Assembly (NCBI RefSeq): GCF_006517175.1
Contig: NZ_CP041186.1
Coordinates: forward strand, 5,483,074-5,547,073
Direction: 5' to 3'
Origin: Persicimonas caeni
Lineage (GTDB): Bacteria > Myxococcota_A > Bradymonadia > Bradymonadales > Bradymonadaceae
Length of the DNA stretch: 64,000 nt
The notes under the pieces were generated by a model. That model worked only from the letters and a program-made list of their open reading frames with translations. It searched no databases and was not told where the DNA came from. Positions 8,355 to 20,272 of the stretch are shown here, piece by piece. Positions within the stretch are counted from its first letter, which is position 1, and each line of letters starts with the position of its first letter. The position numbers and the translations under genes were made by a program.

Positions 8355-10172
8355 TTATCCGGAGTACTCGGCGTCGACATCGTCGCTGCCGAGCCAGCCG
8401 CGAAGCAACTCGCGTTGGGCGTCGGAGGCGTCTTCGCGCGTTCGAATGCGATACTTGTCGGGAGGCGTCTGGCCCAGCTCGACCGTGTATTGGCGAAGCT
8501 CGCCGCGGCGGAACAGGTGGACCTCGATGGTGTCTCCCGGGGACTTGTCCCCGATGAGCTTCGAGAAGTTGTCTCCCGTTACCTTCCAACCATCGACGGC
8601 GACGATTTCATCCCCGGCGTAGATTCCGCTCTGGTGGGCGGGGCTGGCGGTGGGCACGTAGGTGACGTGGAGACGGCCTTCGCGGGGGTCGGTGCTCAGG
8701 CCGAGCCACGCCTTCTCTTCCTTCTTGGCGGAGGCATTCTTGGCGGAGGCATTCTTAGCGGAGCGCTCCAACTCGAGGCCGAACGGGGCGAGCAGGGCGT
8801 TCCAGTCGAAGTCTTCGGTGCCGCGGATATAGCGGTCGAAGAACTCGCCGCACTCGACGCCGGTGGCCTCTTCGACGATCTGCTCGTAGGAGCCCTCGGG
8901 GTAGCCCGAGCCGTCGGCCCCATAGTAGTGCTCCCACAGGTGGCGCAGCACGTCGTCGAGGCTGCGCTCGCCGTCGGTGGTCTGGCGGATATGCAGGTCC
9001 AAGACCACGCAGGCGAGTTCGCCTTTGAGGTAGTACGACACCGTCGAGTTACGGGTGTGCTCGTCGGGGCGGTACAGCTTGATCCAGGCGTCGAAGCTGG
9101 CGTCTTCGAGCGAGTGAAGCTTGCGGCCGGGCACGCGGTCGAGTTGGCTGACGCGCTTGGCGAGGCGTTGCAGGTAGCCGTTGGCGTCGATGACGCCGGC
9201 GCGCAGCAGGCCGAGTGTGTCGTAGTAGCTGGTCACGCCCTCGACGGTCCACAAATCGCGGGTGTAATTCTCGTTCTGGTAGTCGAAGGGGCCCAGGTTG
9301 GCGGGCCGGATGCGCTTGACGTTCCAGACGTGGAAATGCTCGTGGCAGACCAGCCCCAGAAAGTTGATGTAGCCGTCGTCGGGGCTGCCGGGCTTGTCGC
9401 CGGGCGTGAAGTTGTGGCGCGGGTAGATCAGCGCGGTCGAGTTGAGGTGCTCGAGTCCGCCGCCGGCGCCGTCGCTCATCATCGTGATGAACAGATAATC
9501 GTCGTAGGGCAGCCCGCCGAAGATGTCGCGGTTGGCCTCGACCACGCGCGGCAGGTCCTCGCGCAGCTTGTCTCGGTCGTAGTTGCCCTGGCCCCAGAAG
9601 ACCATCTGGTGAGTCTTGCCGTCGACCTCGAACTCGAGCGGCTCGTAGTCGCCCATCTCGACCGGCGAGTCGAAGAGGACGTCGAAATTCGGGGCGGTGA
9701 AGTAGTTTTGGTTCGCCTCGCGGCGCTCCATGCCGGTGTAGACCTGCCAGTCGTAGCCTTCGGGGGGGACGACGTGCAGTTCGACCTGCTCGTCCTCGCG
9801 CCCGTGGGGGTACAGGTAGGTGGCCACGCCGGTAAAGAAGCAGTGGGTATCGTCCAGGTGGTTGGCGCGCACGTTGACGTCGTGAGCGAACAGGTCGTAC
9901 TCGACGACCAGCGAGTTGCAGTTGGACGCGTCGACGCGCCAGGTGGCCTTGTCGAGCTTGCGCACCCGGCGCTTGTCGCCGTCACCGCCGAAGGCGCGCA
10001 GGCCCTGGACGTGGCGCGAATACTCGCGCACCAGGTAGCTCCCCGGGCTCCACACAGGCATGCTCAGGTCGACGTGGTCCTCTTCGCCGACCGCGTCGAT
10101 CTCCATGCGCACGCAGAGGAGGTGTTCGTGGGGTTGGGGCGCTGAGACTTGAAACCGAATAAGAGCACTCAT
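8355..10172 (-). CDS. M61-family metallopeptidase with PDZ domain
   Basis: 605 residues from the ATG at 10172; an upstream in-frame start at 10199 is less likely because conserved M61 N-terminal beta structure begins right after 10172. The zinc motif HEHFH is at H277-E278..H281, with the downstream E of LWTVEGVTSYYD as likely third ligand. Residues about 520-590 form a PDZ domain (GIYAGDEIVAVDGWKV, then GD.IEVHLFRRGEL). M61 enzymes are glycyl aminopeptidases. No signal peptide is evident, suggesting a cytoplasmic location. A small internal repeat (SAKNASAKNASAKK) precedes the PDZ. First gene of a two-gene unit with the CcmH-like gene. Confidence 0.9.
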   Translation of the reverse strand: MSALIRFQVSAPQPHEHLLCVRMEIDAVGEEDHVDLSMPVWSPGSYLVREYSRHVQGLRAFGGDGDKRRVRKLDKATWRVDASNCNSLVVEYDLFAHDVNVRANHLDDTHCFFTGVATYLYPHGREDEQVELHVVPPEGYDWQVYTGMERREANQNYFTAPNFDVLFDSPVEMGDYEPLEFEVDGKTHQMVFWGQGNYDRDKLREDLPRVVEANRDIFGGLPYDDYLFITMMSDGAGGGLEHLNSTALIYPRHNFTPGDKPGSPDDGYINFLGLVCHEHFHVWNVKRIRPANLGPFDYQNENYTRDLWTVEGVTSYYDTLGLLRAGVIDANGYLQRLAKRVSQLDRVPGRKLHSLEDASFDAWIKLYRPDEHTRNSTVSYYLKGELACVVLDLHIRQTTDGERSLDDVLRHLWEHYYGADGSGYPEGSYEQIVEEATGVECGEFFDRYIRGTEDFDWNALLAPFGLELERSAKNASAKNASAKKEEKAWLGLSTDPREGRLHVTYVPTASPAHQSGIYAGDEIVAVDGWKVTGDNFSKLIGDKSPGDTIEVHLFRRGELRQYTVELGQTPPDKYRIRTREDASDAQRELLRGWLGSDDVDAEYSG

Positions 10173-10461
10173 GCGTCTTCTCACAAACAGGGGAAACAAA
10201 GCCGATGCCGCCTACAGGCTCTTACACCAGCCGTGCTCAATTTTGAAGCGCGGACGTCCGAGATTGATTCGGTCTCCAGCGCCTTAGTTTGGTAAGAAGA
10301 GTTCCGCAGAGGGCGGCTCTCGACGGCCGGTGAGGTCGGCTCTTGTTCTTGGCGTTAAAAAAAGATTAAGATGCGGTTATTGCGTGAAAGTCCACGGCGA
10401 CGCCATGACAGTGGTGTCGAGGTACGCTCGGGCACATCGTTGCCGTACAACAGGCGAGAAA

Positions 10462-12405
<1,944 letters not shown>

Positions 12406-12470
12406 CCCAGCCCACCTCGTGAAATAGGTTGCGGCCCATCGAACGAGTGGCGAATCAGGAGGTTGAGGTC

Positions 12471-13652
12471 ATGGCGAAGAGCAACGCAGACGGCGAGACG
12501 ACGGCAGCCATCGTACAGAAGGTCCGCGACGGCATCGAGGAACTCGACGACAAGATCGTCGGCAGTGATGTCTTGTTGACCGGATTTCCCGGCTTTTTGG
12601 GTGAACACGTCCTCGAGCGGCTCATCGAGCTGCAGCCCGAGTCGACCTTTTATCTGCTCATTCAGTCCCAGATGCGCGGTCTCGCCGAGCGCTACCTCGA
12701 CAAACTCGAGCGCGAGAATCCTCACTTCGAGGGGCGCTGGGAGCTTCTCGAGGGTGACATCACCGACCGCTTTTTGGGCCTCGATGAAGAGCGCTACCAC
12801 GAGCTGACTGCGACCGTGGGCGTGGTCTGGCATCTGGCCGCCATCTATGATCTGGCCGTGCCCGAGCAAATCGCTTACCGGGTCAACGTGACCGGCACCA
12901 TCCACGTGCTCGACTTCTGCGAGGCTTGCGAGAGCCTGCAGCGATTCAACTACATCTCGACGTGCTACGTCTCGGGCGAGCGCGAGGGCAAGATCTACGA
13001 GGACGAGCTCGACGAAGGGCAGGGGCACAAGAATCACTACGAGTCGACCAAGTTTTGGGCCGAGGTCGAGGTCCAGCGGCGCTCGAAGGAAATCCCCACC
13101 GCCATTTTCCGACCGGGTATCGTCGTGGGCGACTCGCGCACCGGCGAGACGTTCAAGTACGACGGCCCCTACTACCTGATGAAGCTGCTGCGCCGGCTGC
13201 CCGACTGGATGCCGATGGTCAATATCGGCAAAGGCGAGACGGTGGTGAACCTGGTGCCCATCGACTTCGTCGCCGACGCGATGGCTTTTCTGGGCAACAA
13301 AGAGGGCGTCGAAGGCCAGATCTTCCAACTCGCCGACCCCAACCCGATGCGCGCCCGCGACGTCGTGGCGCTGACCCTCGACTCGATGAACAAAGCTCCG
13401 GCGCTGGCCACGGTGCCCTCGAGCCTGCTCGATGTGGCGCTGAGTCGCCAGAAGGTCGAAGAGCTGGTCGGCGTGCCCCGCGAGTCGATCGTCTACTTCA
13501 ACCACGACGCCCGCTACGACTCGAGCAACACCCAACGCGAGCTCAAAGAGACGGCGATCCGCTGCCCGCACCTGTCGACCTACATGCAGACGTTGGTCGA
13601 CTACTTCCTGCGCAATCCCGAAAAAGAGTTCTTGGACAAGCGTCGGATTTGA
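12471..13652 (+). CDS. NAD-dependent SDR, thioester/fatty acyl-CoA reductase type
   Basis: 393 residues from ATG 12471, which has AGGAGG upstream. An extended-SDR/Male-sterility-like (NAD_binding_4) fold: dinucleotide motif LTGFPGFLGEHV near residues 37-48 and catalytic Tyr-Lys as YESTK (Y190, K194). Members reduce fatty acyl-CoA or carrier-bound thioesters to aldehyde or alcohol, or act on sterol-like substrates. The C-terminal part (about 290-390) has a substrate-binding region with no second module such as an acyltransferase. It lies 65 bp after the hybrid kinase on the same strand. Exact substrate not determinable. Confidence 0.8.
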   Translation: MAKSNADGETTAAIVQKVRDGIEELDDKIVGSDVLLTGFPGFLGEHVLERLIELQPESTFYLLIQSQMRGLAERYLDKLERENPHFEGRWELLEGDITDRFLGLDEERYHELTATVGVVWHLAAIYDLAVPEQIAYRVNVTGTIHVLDFCEACESLQRFNYISTCYVSGEREGKIYEDELDEGQGHKNHYESTKFWAEVEVQRRSKEIPTAIFRPGIVVGDSRTGETFKYDGPYYLMKLLRRLPDWMPMVNIGKGETVVNLVPIDFVADAMAFLGNKEGVEGQIFQLADPNPMRARDVVALTLDSMNKAPALATVPSSLLDVALSRQKVEELVGVPRESIVYFNHDARYDSSNTQRELKETAIRCPHLSTYMQTLVDYFLRNPEKEFLDKRRI

Positions 13653-13694
13653 CGGCCGTAGGCTGTCAATAACGCCCCCACCATGGCTGAGTCG

Positions 13695-13723
13695 TTGTTG
13701 AAACGTGCTCGTGGCGCTACTAT
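13695..13723 (+). promoter_or_regulatory. Possible sigma-70-type promoter for first TIG lipoprotein
   Basis: TTGTTG (13695-13700), a 17-bp spacer, then TACTAT (13718-13723). Half-sites match the consensus only partly; the call rests on spacing and on its location in the only upstream gap (about 80 bp before the ATG). Confidence 0.35.
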
Positions 13724-13803
13724 AGTGCCGATCCACGAGTGCCAATGGATATCTGCGTCGTGAATCACCCACTTTGCGGCGACCTCATACACCGGATTAA
13801 GTC

Positions 13804-16800
13804 ATGTCTATCGACGAGCTGAACATGCGCGGCCGCGTATCGACTCGGCTGCTGACCCTGTTGGCGGCGCTGTTCTTCGTGCTGGCCGGCTGCTCGGACG
13901 ACACCGAAAACAATAACGGTAACGGCGGCGACGCCGCGCTGTTGCCCGATGCGAGCACGGACGCCGATGTCGGCGTCGACACGGCACAGGACGTCGAAGA
14001 CGATATTGACGACGTGGGTGAGGACGTCGTCGAGCCCTCCGATGTCGGCCCGCCCGACACGGGTGACGCGGGCGTCGACGTCGAAGAGGACGCCGGCCCG
14101 GTCGAGCTTCGCATCGACAGCGTAACCCCGCCGCGCGGCCCGGTCGACGGGGGCACCCCGTTCGTCATCGAAGGCACCGGTTTTACCCAGGAGACGGTGG
14201 TCTATTTTGGCAGCCGTCGCGCCGACGTCACCTTGGTCGACGGCACGCTGGTCGGAGAGACACCTGCCGGGGCGGGTATCGGCTCGGTCAACGTCAAACT
14301 GCTCGACCCGACGATGGGCGAGGCGCTGCTCGCCGGCGGCTATACCTACACTGCGACGGTCGAGGTCACGGCCGTCAGCCCGACGCGCATCCCCACTGAA
14401 GGCGGCGTCGAGGTGACCGTGGAGGGCCGCGGGTTCACCGACGGCACGCGCGTGAGCTTCGGCGGAGCGACGGGCATTCGGCACACGCTGGTCGATAGCT
14501 CCCTGCTGCGCGTCGTGGCGCCGCCGCACGCGGCCGGCGACGTCGACGTGCGCGCCTCGAGCCCCGACGGCAGCGACGTGCTGCCCGGCGCGGTGACCTA
14601 CTTCGAGACCCTGCGCATCGACGCGGTCCGCCCGGCCACCGGCACGACTGCCGGCGGCGATACGGTGACCTTGTACGGAAGCGGGTTCGAGAGCGGCATG
14701 ATCGTCGAATTTGGCGGCGTCGAGGCGACCGTGCAGTCGGTCGACCCGAGCGGCGCCGAGGCGACAGTGGTGACGCCGGCCGGAAGCGCCGGCCTCGTCG
14801 ATGTGCGCGCCGAGACGCCCAGCGGCGACGCGACCTTCTTGGAAGACGGCTTTTACTACACCGCCAGCAACACCGACTTTGCCATCGCCGCGGTCGACCC
14901 AGCCAGCGGTCCCGAAAGTGGCGGGGTCGACGTGACCCTCATCGGCGCCGGGCTCGACGCTTCGGGGCTGAGCGTGACCTTTGGCGGGAGCGCGGCGACC
15001 GTGGTCGACCAGGGCCCGGGCCACGCCACGGTCACGATTCCGGCGCATGCGCCCGGGGCGGTCGACGTGACGATTGCCGACGGCAACGGCGCCAGCGACA
15101 CGCTCAGTGGAGCGTTTACCTACGTCGACGACCTCTGGATCGACCGCGTCACCCCCGACACGGCCGACGTGGCCGGCGGGGTCAGCGTGACCATCGAAGG
15201 CGAGGGCTTTACGGGCGCGCAGCGCGTGCTCTTCGGCGGCATCGCCGCCCAGTTCACCGTCGACAGCGATACTCAGATCACAGCTACCGCGCCGCCGCAC
15301 GCAGCCGGCATCGTCGACGTGGTCGTCGAGCGCGAAATCGAGGCCAAATTCGTCGACGGGTTCACCTACACCGAAGATCTGGAGGTCTTCGGCTTCTTCC
15401 CGGTGCGCGGCTCGGTGGCGGGCAACACCTACGTCGAGATTCGCGGGCGCGGGTTTACCGGCATGATGGACGTGACCTTCGACGGTCAGGCCGCGGCGAG
15501 CGTACAGATTCTCGACGCCCAGACGCTGGCGGTGCGCACGCCGCCGCATGCGACCGGTCCGGTCGACGTGGTGGTCACCCGTGGAAACGACCAGGTCACG
15601 GCCAGCGAGCAATATACCTACTTCAATCCCGGCAGTCGCTTTGGCGGCGCTTGGGGCGGTCCCATCCAGGGCGCGGTCAACGTGACCGTCTACGAGATGG
15701 GCGGCTCGCCCATCGCCGACGCGCACGTGCAACTGTCGACGCGAAACGACAGCGTCTACCAAGGGCTGACCGATTCGAACGGCATGATCACCCTGTCTGG
15801 CCCGGACGTCTACGGTGAGCAGACGGTCACCGCGGTCGCGCCCGAGTACTCGAGCACGACCGTCCAGCGGGTCAACGCCGAGAATATCACCATCTTCTTG
15901 ATGAAATCGTCGCAGGGCCCGCCGCCTCCCGGCCCCCCGACGGCCACCTTCCAGGGTACCCTGGGCGGCCTCGACAAGATCAAAGAGCCGGGGCCCAACG
16001 AGTTCCAGATGGCGATCGTGCGCACCACGCGCCCCGACCCCTGGTCGCGCGTGCCCGATCCGGGCAACGGCGCGACGGTCATGACCGACGGGCCATACAC
16101 GCTTCGCAGCCGCATCGGTGACGTCGCCCTGGTCGCGCTTGGCGGCCTCTACAACAACGACACCCAGACGTTCACCCCGCTGGCGATGGGCGTGGAGCGC
16201 TACCTCTTCGCCAGCGACGGCCAAACCTACAACGTCGACATCGATCTGGACATCCCGCTGGACAAGTCGCTGGCGTTCAAGATCAACAACACCACGTTGA
16301 CCCCCGCAGGGCCCGACATCAACCGGGTCATCCCTTGGCTCGACTTCGGGTTCGAGGGCGTTTTTGGCGGCGTGGTCGTCGCCGAGGGGGCGAGCAACGT
16401 CATTCAGGCCGACAACCTGCCGGCGCTCGAGGGCGACCTGCAGGGCGTCAAGTACTGGGCGATTGGAGGAAGCTACACCGGCGAGACCGACCCGCCCTAC
16501 GCCGAGGCGTTCCAAAAGAATATCACCGACATGAGCCAGATCGTGAATATGCCGGCTCTGCCCTCCATCGCGCGGGTGACCTCGCCTGCCAACGGCTCGA
16601 TTCCCGTCGACGGGCTGGTTTCCTTTCAACCCAGCTCGCCTATCCAACCTGACTTCTACTACGTGCGGGTGGTCACGTTCATGGGCGCGACCGTGTGGGA
16701 CGGCTTCTTGAACGGCTCGGAGACGAGCTTCCGGTTCCCCGACTTCCCGGACTTCTCGCATCTGCCGCCCGACCAGCGCCCGGTGCCTTATCCGGGGGGC

Positions 16801-16926
16801 TCGTACGTGCTGCAGATCATCGGCATCAGCCAGCCGGGCACGAGCATCAACAACTATTCGTACTCGAACCTGTCGATCGACGGGTGGGACGCGTACTCGG
16901 TGTGGGCGCAGGTGGTGACGTTCTGA
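13804..16926 (+). CDS. TIG/IPT-repeat lipoprotein (paralog 1)
   Basis: 1040 residues. A signal peptide ends in lipobox LAGC, followed by an Asn/Asp/Val-rich linker (to about residue 98). Six TIG/IPT immunoglobulin-like domains start near residues 103, 187, 272, 360, 447 and 530, each with the P..GP..GG..V.I.G.GF signature. A carboxypeptidase-regulatory-like beta domain follows (about 618-710, with LTDSNGMITLSGPDVYGEQTV). The last 300 residues are a conserved beta-rich region with no family I recognise. Probably a surface-exposed, outer-membrane-anchored protein. It is followed directly by a full-length paralog, which argues for tandem duplication. Confidence 0.88.
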   Translation: MSIDELNMRGRVSTRLLTLLAALFFVLAGCSDDTENNNGNGGDAALLPDASTDADVGVDTAQDVEDDIDDVGEDVVEPSDVGPPDTGDAGVDVEEDAGPVELRIDSVTPPRGPVDGGTPFVIEGTGFTQETVVYFGSRRADVTLVDGTLVGETPAGAGIGSVNVKLLDPTMGEALLAGGYTYTATVEVTAVSPTRIPTEGGVEVTVEGRGFTDGTRVSFGGATGIRHTLVDSSLLRVVAPPHAAGDVDVRASSPDGSDVLPGAVTYFETLRIDAVRPATGTTAGGDTVTLYGSGFESGMIVEFGGVEATVQSVDPSGAEATVVTPAGSAGLVDVRAETPSGDATFLEDGFYYTASNTDFAIAAVDPASGPESGGVDVTLIGAGLDASGLSVTFGGSAATVVDQGPGHATVTIPAHAPGAVDVTIADGNGASDTLSGAFTYVDDLWIDRVTPDTADVAGGVSVTIEGEGFTGAQRVLFGGIAAQFTVDSDTQITATAPPHAAGIVDVVVEREIEAKFVDGFTYTEDLEVFGFFPVRGSVAGNTYVEIRGRGFTGMMDVTFDGQAAASVQILDAQTLAVRTPPHATGPVDVVVTRGNDQVTASEQYTYFNPGSRFGGAWGGPIQGAVNVTVYEMGGSPIADAHVQLSTRNDSVYQGLTDSNGMITLSGPDVYGEQTVTAVAPEYSSTTVQRVNAENITIFLMKSSQGPPPPGPPTATFQGTLGGLDKIKEPGPNEFQMAIVRTTRPDPWSRVPDPGNGATVMTDGPYTLRSRIGDVALVALGGLYNNDTQTFTPLAMGVERYLFASDGQTYNVDIDLDIPLDKSLAFKINNTTLTPAGPDINRVIPWLDFGFEGVFGGVVVAEGASNVIQADNLPALEGDLQGVKYWAIGGSYTGETDPPYAEAFQKNITDMSQIVNMPALPSIARVTSPANGSIPVDGLVSFQPSSPIQPDFYYVRVVTFMGATVWDGFLNGSETSFRFPDFPDFSHLPPDQRPVPYPGGSYVLQIIGISQPGTSINNYSYSNLSIDGWDAYSVWAQVVTF

Positions 16927-16956
16927 GAGATGTTTATCTTTGAATCAAACATCTCT
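16926..16956 (+). terminator. Hairpin after TIG paralog 1
   Basis: AGAGATGTTT (16926-16935) pairs perfectly with AAACATCTCT (16947-16956). It starts at the stop codon. There is no U-tract, so termination would be weak or Rho-dependent. Confidence 0.5.
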
Positions 16957-16999
16957 ACACTACATCAGACCGCCGTCCGTCCTCCCACGGAGACGCTGA

Positions 17000-19900
17000 A
17001 TGCTACGCGCATCTTTGCGACGCATCCCTGTCCTTTTTGCCGTGTTGCTCGTGCTGGCGAGCGCCTGCTCGGATGACACTGAACAGGGCGACGCCGGCGT
17101 GATCGACGCCGGCGCCGACGCCACCACGCCCGATACGACCTCTCCCGACACCGACGCTGGACCCGACCTCGACGCGACCGATGGGCCGGACGATGTGCGC
17201 CAGCCGCGCGATACCGACGACGAGTGGAATTGGGATGTCGGCGGAGACACCGCCGAGCAGCCCTTCTTCCTCGAGAAGGTGGTGCCGCCCAGCGGGCCGG
17301 TCGACGGTGGCAACCGCGTGCGCCTCGTGGGCACCGGCTTCGAGCCGGGCACGCGCGTCTTCTTCGGAAGTCGGGAGATGAGCGTCGACGTGGCGTCGCA
17401 GCAGATGCTCGGCCGCGTGCCGTCCGCCTCCGGACCCGGCCCCGTGACCATCAAGGCGATTTCGCCCGGGGGAGAGACGCAGACGCTGGTCGACGGCTAC
17501 GAGTACGTCCAAGGATTGAGCATCGACAGCGTCAGCCCATCGCTGCTGCCGACCGATGGAGGCGTCGAGGTCGAGATCCGCGGCAGCGGCTTCGGCCCGC
17601 AGGCCGCGGTGAGCTTCTCGGGTGAGCCGGCGCTTCGGGTCACATTTGTCGACGCCGAGTTGCTGCGGGTGGTCGCGCCGCCCAGACGGCGCGGGTACGC
17701 CGACGTGCGGGTGACGACACCTGCCGAGTCGAAGGTCGCCGAGCGCGCCGTCGAGTATTTTGCGCCGCTCGAAATCTCGCGTGTCGCTCCGGCCAGCGGC
17801 CCCGTCGCCGGGGGCCAGACGGTGACCGTCGAGGGCGAGGGCTTCTCGTCGTCGACCCGGTTCTTCTTTGGCGGCGAGCCTGCCGAGATCCAGAGTATCG
17901 ACCCCCAGGCGTCCACCGCGACGCTGCTCACCCCGGCTGGAAGCGCGGGGCTGGTCGACGTCAGCGCCGAGAACTCGCGAGACAGCACCATCTTCGAAGA
18001 CGGGTATCTGTATCGCGCCGACGACGCGGCGACCTTGGCCGCGCTGAGTCCCGGCTTCGGGCCCGCCTCGGGGGGCACCGAGGTTTTGCTTCGCGGCAAC
18101 GGCTTTGACGGCGCCGGGGTCGAGTTCGTCTTTGGCACCAACGTGGCCACCGTGGTCGACCGCGGCGCCACCTGGGCGCGGGTGCAGACGCCGGCCGGCG
18201 CCGTGGGCACCGTCGATGTGGTGATGCGCGACGCCAACGGTGAAATCGACCGCTTGGCGTCGGCCTTCGAATACCGACAGGCGCTGTGGGTCGACGCGGT
18301 CGCGCCGCAACAGGGCCCGGCCGATGGCGGCACGTCAGTCACCCTCACCGGGACCGGGTTTGCCGGTACCGATCGCGTCGAGTTCGGCGGGATCGCCGCG
18401 CCGTTTACCGTCGTCTCCGACTCTGAAATCGAGGCGACCACGCCCGCTCATGGCGCCGGCTCGGTCGACGTGGTCGTCGAGCGAGACGGCGTGGAGGCGC
18501 GCCTGCGTGATGGCTTTCTCTACACCGAGCAACTCGAGATCTGGGGCTTTACCCCCATCCGCGGCTCCATCGCCGGCAACACCTACGTGGAAGTGCGTGG
18601 GCGCGGGCTCTACGGCGCTCTGCGCGTCTTCTTCGACAGCGAGGAGGCGCCGGTCGTCCAGCGCATCGACCGCAATAACCTGTTGCTCTACACCCCACCA
18701 CACCAGGTCGGCGAGGCACAGGTCAGCGTCGAGGCAGGCTCGCAGCAGGCCGACGCTCCGTATCCCTACGAGTACTTCAACCCGGCCAGTCGCTTTGGCG
18801 GCGCGTCCGGCGGTGCGGTCGACGGTGCGGTCAACGTGTCGGTCTACTCGCGCGGCGGCGGGCCGATCCCGGGCGCCTTTGTGATGCTGTCGACCCGCGG
18901 AGACACCCAGTATCAGGGGGTGACCGACGCCAACGGGCAGGTCACCCTGTCGGGGCCCGACGTGCTCGGCCCACAGACGGTGACCGCGACCGCCAAGGAC
19001 TTCTCCTCGGCGACCATCGAGACGGTCGACGCCGAAAACGTCACCCTCTTTTTGACCTACATCAAACCCGACCCGAGTCAGGGCGGTGGCGGCGGCAACC
19101 AGGGCCCTCCCTCCGGCATCATCCGTGGAGAGGTGTCGACCGAGGGCAAGCTGTCCGACCCGGAAAACCAAAATACCTACGACATGGCCATTGTCGGCAC
19201 CACCCAGGAGGCGATCTACAGCTATCCGACCGACCCGGGGCCGGGGGCCGTGGTGCTCGGCTCGGGGCAGTACGAGATCCGCTCGCGTATCGGAGACCTG
19301 GCGGTGGTCGCGCTGTGTGGGGTGTACAACGACGCCACCGACACGTTCGACCCCCAGTTCATGGGCGTCGAGCGCTATATGTTCGTCAGCGACGGAGGGG
19401 AGTACGAGGCCGATATTCTGTGCAATATCCCGCTCGACAACACCGCCACCGTCAAGCTGATCAACCCGGTCTATTCGCCCACCGGCCCCGACACCAACCT
19501 GGTGCGCTCGTACTGGGACTTTGGCTTCGAGGGCATCTTCGAGTCCCCGTTGGTCGGCCGCGGCTTGTCGGATATTTTGCAGGTGCCGCGCCAACCCGAG
19601 CCGACGGGAATTCTGAGCGACCTGAGCTTCACTTTTGTGGGCGGAAGCTTCACCGGCACGTACTCACCGTCGACTCAAACCCAATTGCGCGACATCACCG
19701 ATCTGAGCCAGACGATCGTGTTGCCGCCGCTTCTCGATGTGCCCGAGCCGGTCTCTCCGGCCATCGGTGGCACCGTGGAGAACAACACGATCACCTTCCA
19801 GGCCGCCGGACCCTACTACCCCGATTTTTACTCGGTGACGCTGGTCAACTCCGACGGCATGCCGTTTTGGCAGTTCGTCATCCCGGGCACCGACAACACG

Positions 19901-20110
19901 ATTCGACTGCCCGATTTCCCCGACTTCTCGTTCCTGCCGCCCGAGGTGCGCCCCAACCCGATGGAGACGGACCGTATCTACATGACCGTCATCGGGATTC
20001 GAGCCGCGCAGGGGTTTGCCTACGAGGGCTTCTCGTACCAGGACCTGTCGTTCGACGCCTGGCGAGCCTACTCGTTGACGCGATGGAGCTTTTTGCCCCC
20101 CGCTCCCTAG
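17000..20110 (+). CDS. TIG/IPT-repeat lipoprotein (paralog 2)
   Basis: 1036 residues with the same architecture as the preceding gene: signal peptide ending in an SAC lipobox, acidic low-complexity linker, six TIG domains, a carboxypeptidase-regulatory-like domain (LSTRGDTQYQGVTDANGQVTLSGPDV region), then the same C-terminal domain with matching landmarks (ERYMF.SDG, Y.DFGFEG.F, DFPDFS.LPP..RP). Length, domain number and order are equal between paralogs, but the sequences have diverged throughout, so the duplication is not recent. It ends in a region with a very large imperfect palindrome. Function unknown; surface structure or adhesin is the natural guess. Confidence 0.88.
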   Translation: MLRASLRRIPVLFAVLLVLASACSDDTEQGDAGVIDAGADATTPDTTSPDTDAGPDLDATDGPDDVRQPRDTDDEWNWDVGGDTAEQPFFLEKVVPPSGPVDGGNRVRLVGTGFEPGTRVFFGSREMSVDVASQQMLGRVPSASGPGPVTIKAISPGGETQTLVDGYEYVQGLSIDSVSPSLLPTDGGVEVEIRGSGFGPQAAVSFSGEPALRVTFVDAELLRVVAPPRRRGYADVRVTTPAESKVAERAVEYFAPLEISRVAPASGPVAGGQTVTVEGEGFSSSTRFFFGGEPAEIQSIDPQASTATLLTPAGSAGLVDVSAENSRDSTIFEDGYLYRADDAATLAALSPGFGPASGGTEVLLRGNGFDGAGVEFVFGTNVATVVDRGATWARVQTPAGAVGTVDVVMRDANGEIDRLASAFEYRQALWVDAVAPQQGPADGGTSVTLTGTGFAGTDRVEFGGIAAPFTVVSDSEIEATTPAHGAGSVDVVVERDGVEARLRDGFLYTEQLEIWGFTPIRGSIAGNTYVEVRGRGLYGALRVFFDSEEAPVVQRIDRNNLLLYTPPHQVGEAQVSVEAGSQQADAPYPYEYFNPASRFGGASGGAVDGAVNVSVYSRGGGPIPGAFVMLSTRGDTQYQGVTDANGQVTLSGPDVLGPQTVTATAKDFSSATIETVDAENVTLFLTYIKPDPSQGGGGGNQGPPSGIIRGEVSTEGKLSDPENQNTYDMAIVGTTQEAIYSYPTDPGPGAVVLGSGQYEIRSRIGDLAVVALCGVYNDATDTFDPQFMGVERYMFVSDGGEYEADILCNIPLDNTATVKLINPVYSPTGPDTNLVRSYWDFGFEGIFESPLVGRGLSDILQVPRQPEPTGILSDLSFTFVGGSFTGTYSPSTQTQLRDITDLSQTIVLPPLLDVPEPVSPAIGGTVENNTITFQAAGPYYPDFYSVTLVNSDGMPFWQFVIPGTDNTIRLPDFPDFSFLPPEVRPNPMETDRIYMTVIGIRAAQGFAYEGFSYQDLSFDAWRAYSLTRWSFLPPAP

Positions 20111-20272
20111 TGGTGTGACACCGAGATTCGATTCACCTTCGCCGGTCTAGCACCACCAGCTTCGGCGCTCACTCCTCGACGATGCGCTGCATCGCCTGCG
20201 GGGTTCGCATCCGAATCTGGCGGCGCTATCCTCGCCGAAAGGTTGAATCTCACTTCGGTGTCACCCCACTAG
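20107..20272. repeat. Large imperfect palindrome
   Basis: The left end CTAGTGGTGTGACACCGA and right end TCGGTGTCACCCCACTAG are inverted repeats; complementarity continues inward with interruptions (GATTC, CTT.CG blocks), and the centre holds CGATGC-GCT-GCATCG. The element begins at the TIG paralog 2 stop codon and ends before the REC gene. It could be a folded terminator shared by convergent genes or a MITE-like element. Confidence 0.7.

Noticed and set aside
8520-8560. CCCGGGGACTTGTCCCCG hairpin as another REP copy
   Set aside because: Lies inside the PDZ coding region of the M61 gene and lacks the GCGGAGC flank; likely coincidental.
8346-10145. 599-residue plus-strand open frame
   Set aside because: Antisense to the M61 peptidase, whose motifs are intact; no recognisable domain.
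13765-16761. 998-residue open frame on the minus strand
   Set aside because: Antisense to the TIG lipoprotein gene; produced by strong third-position G/C bias. Arg/His/Asp-rich translation without any domain pattern.
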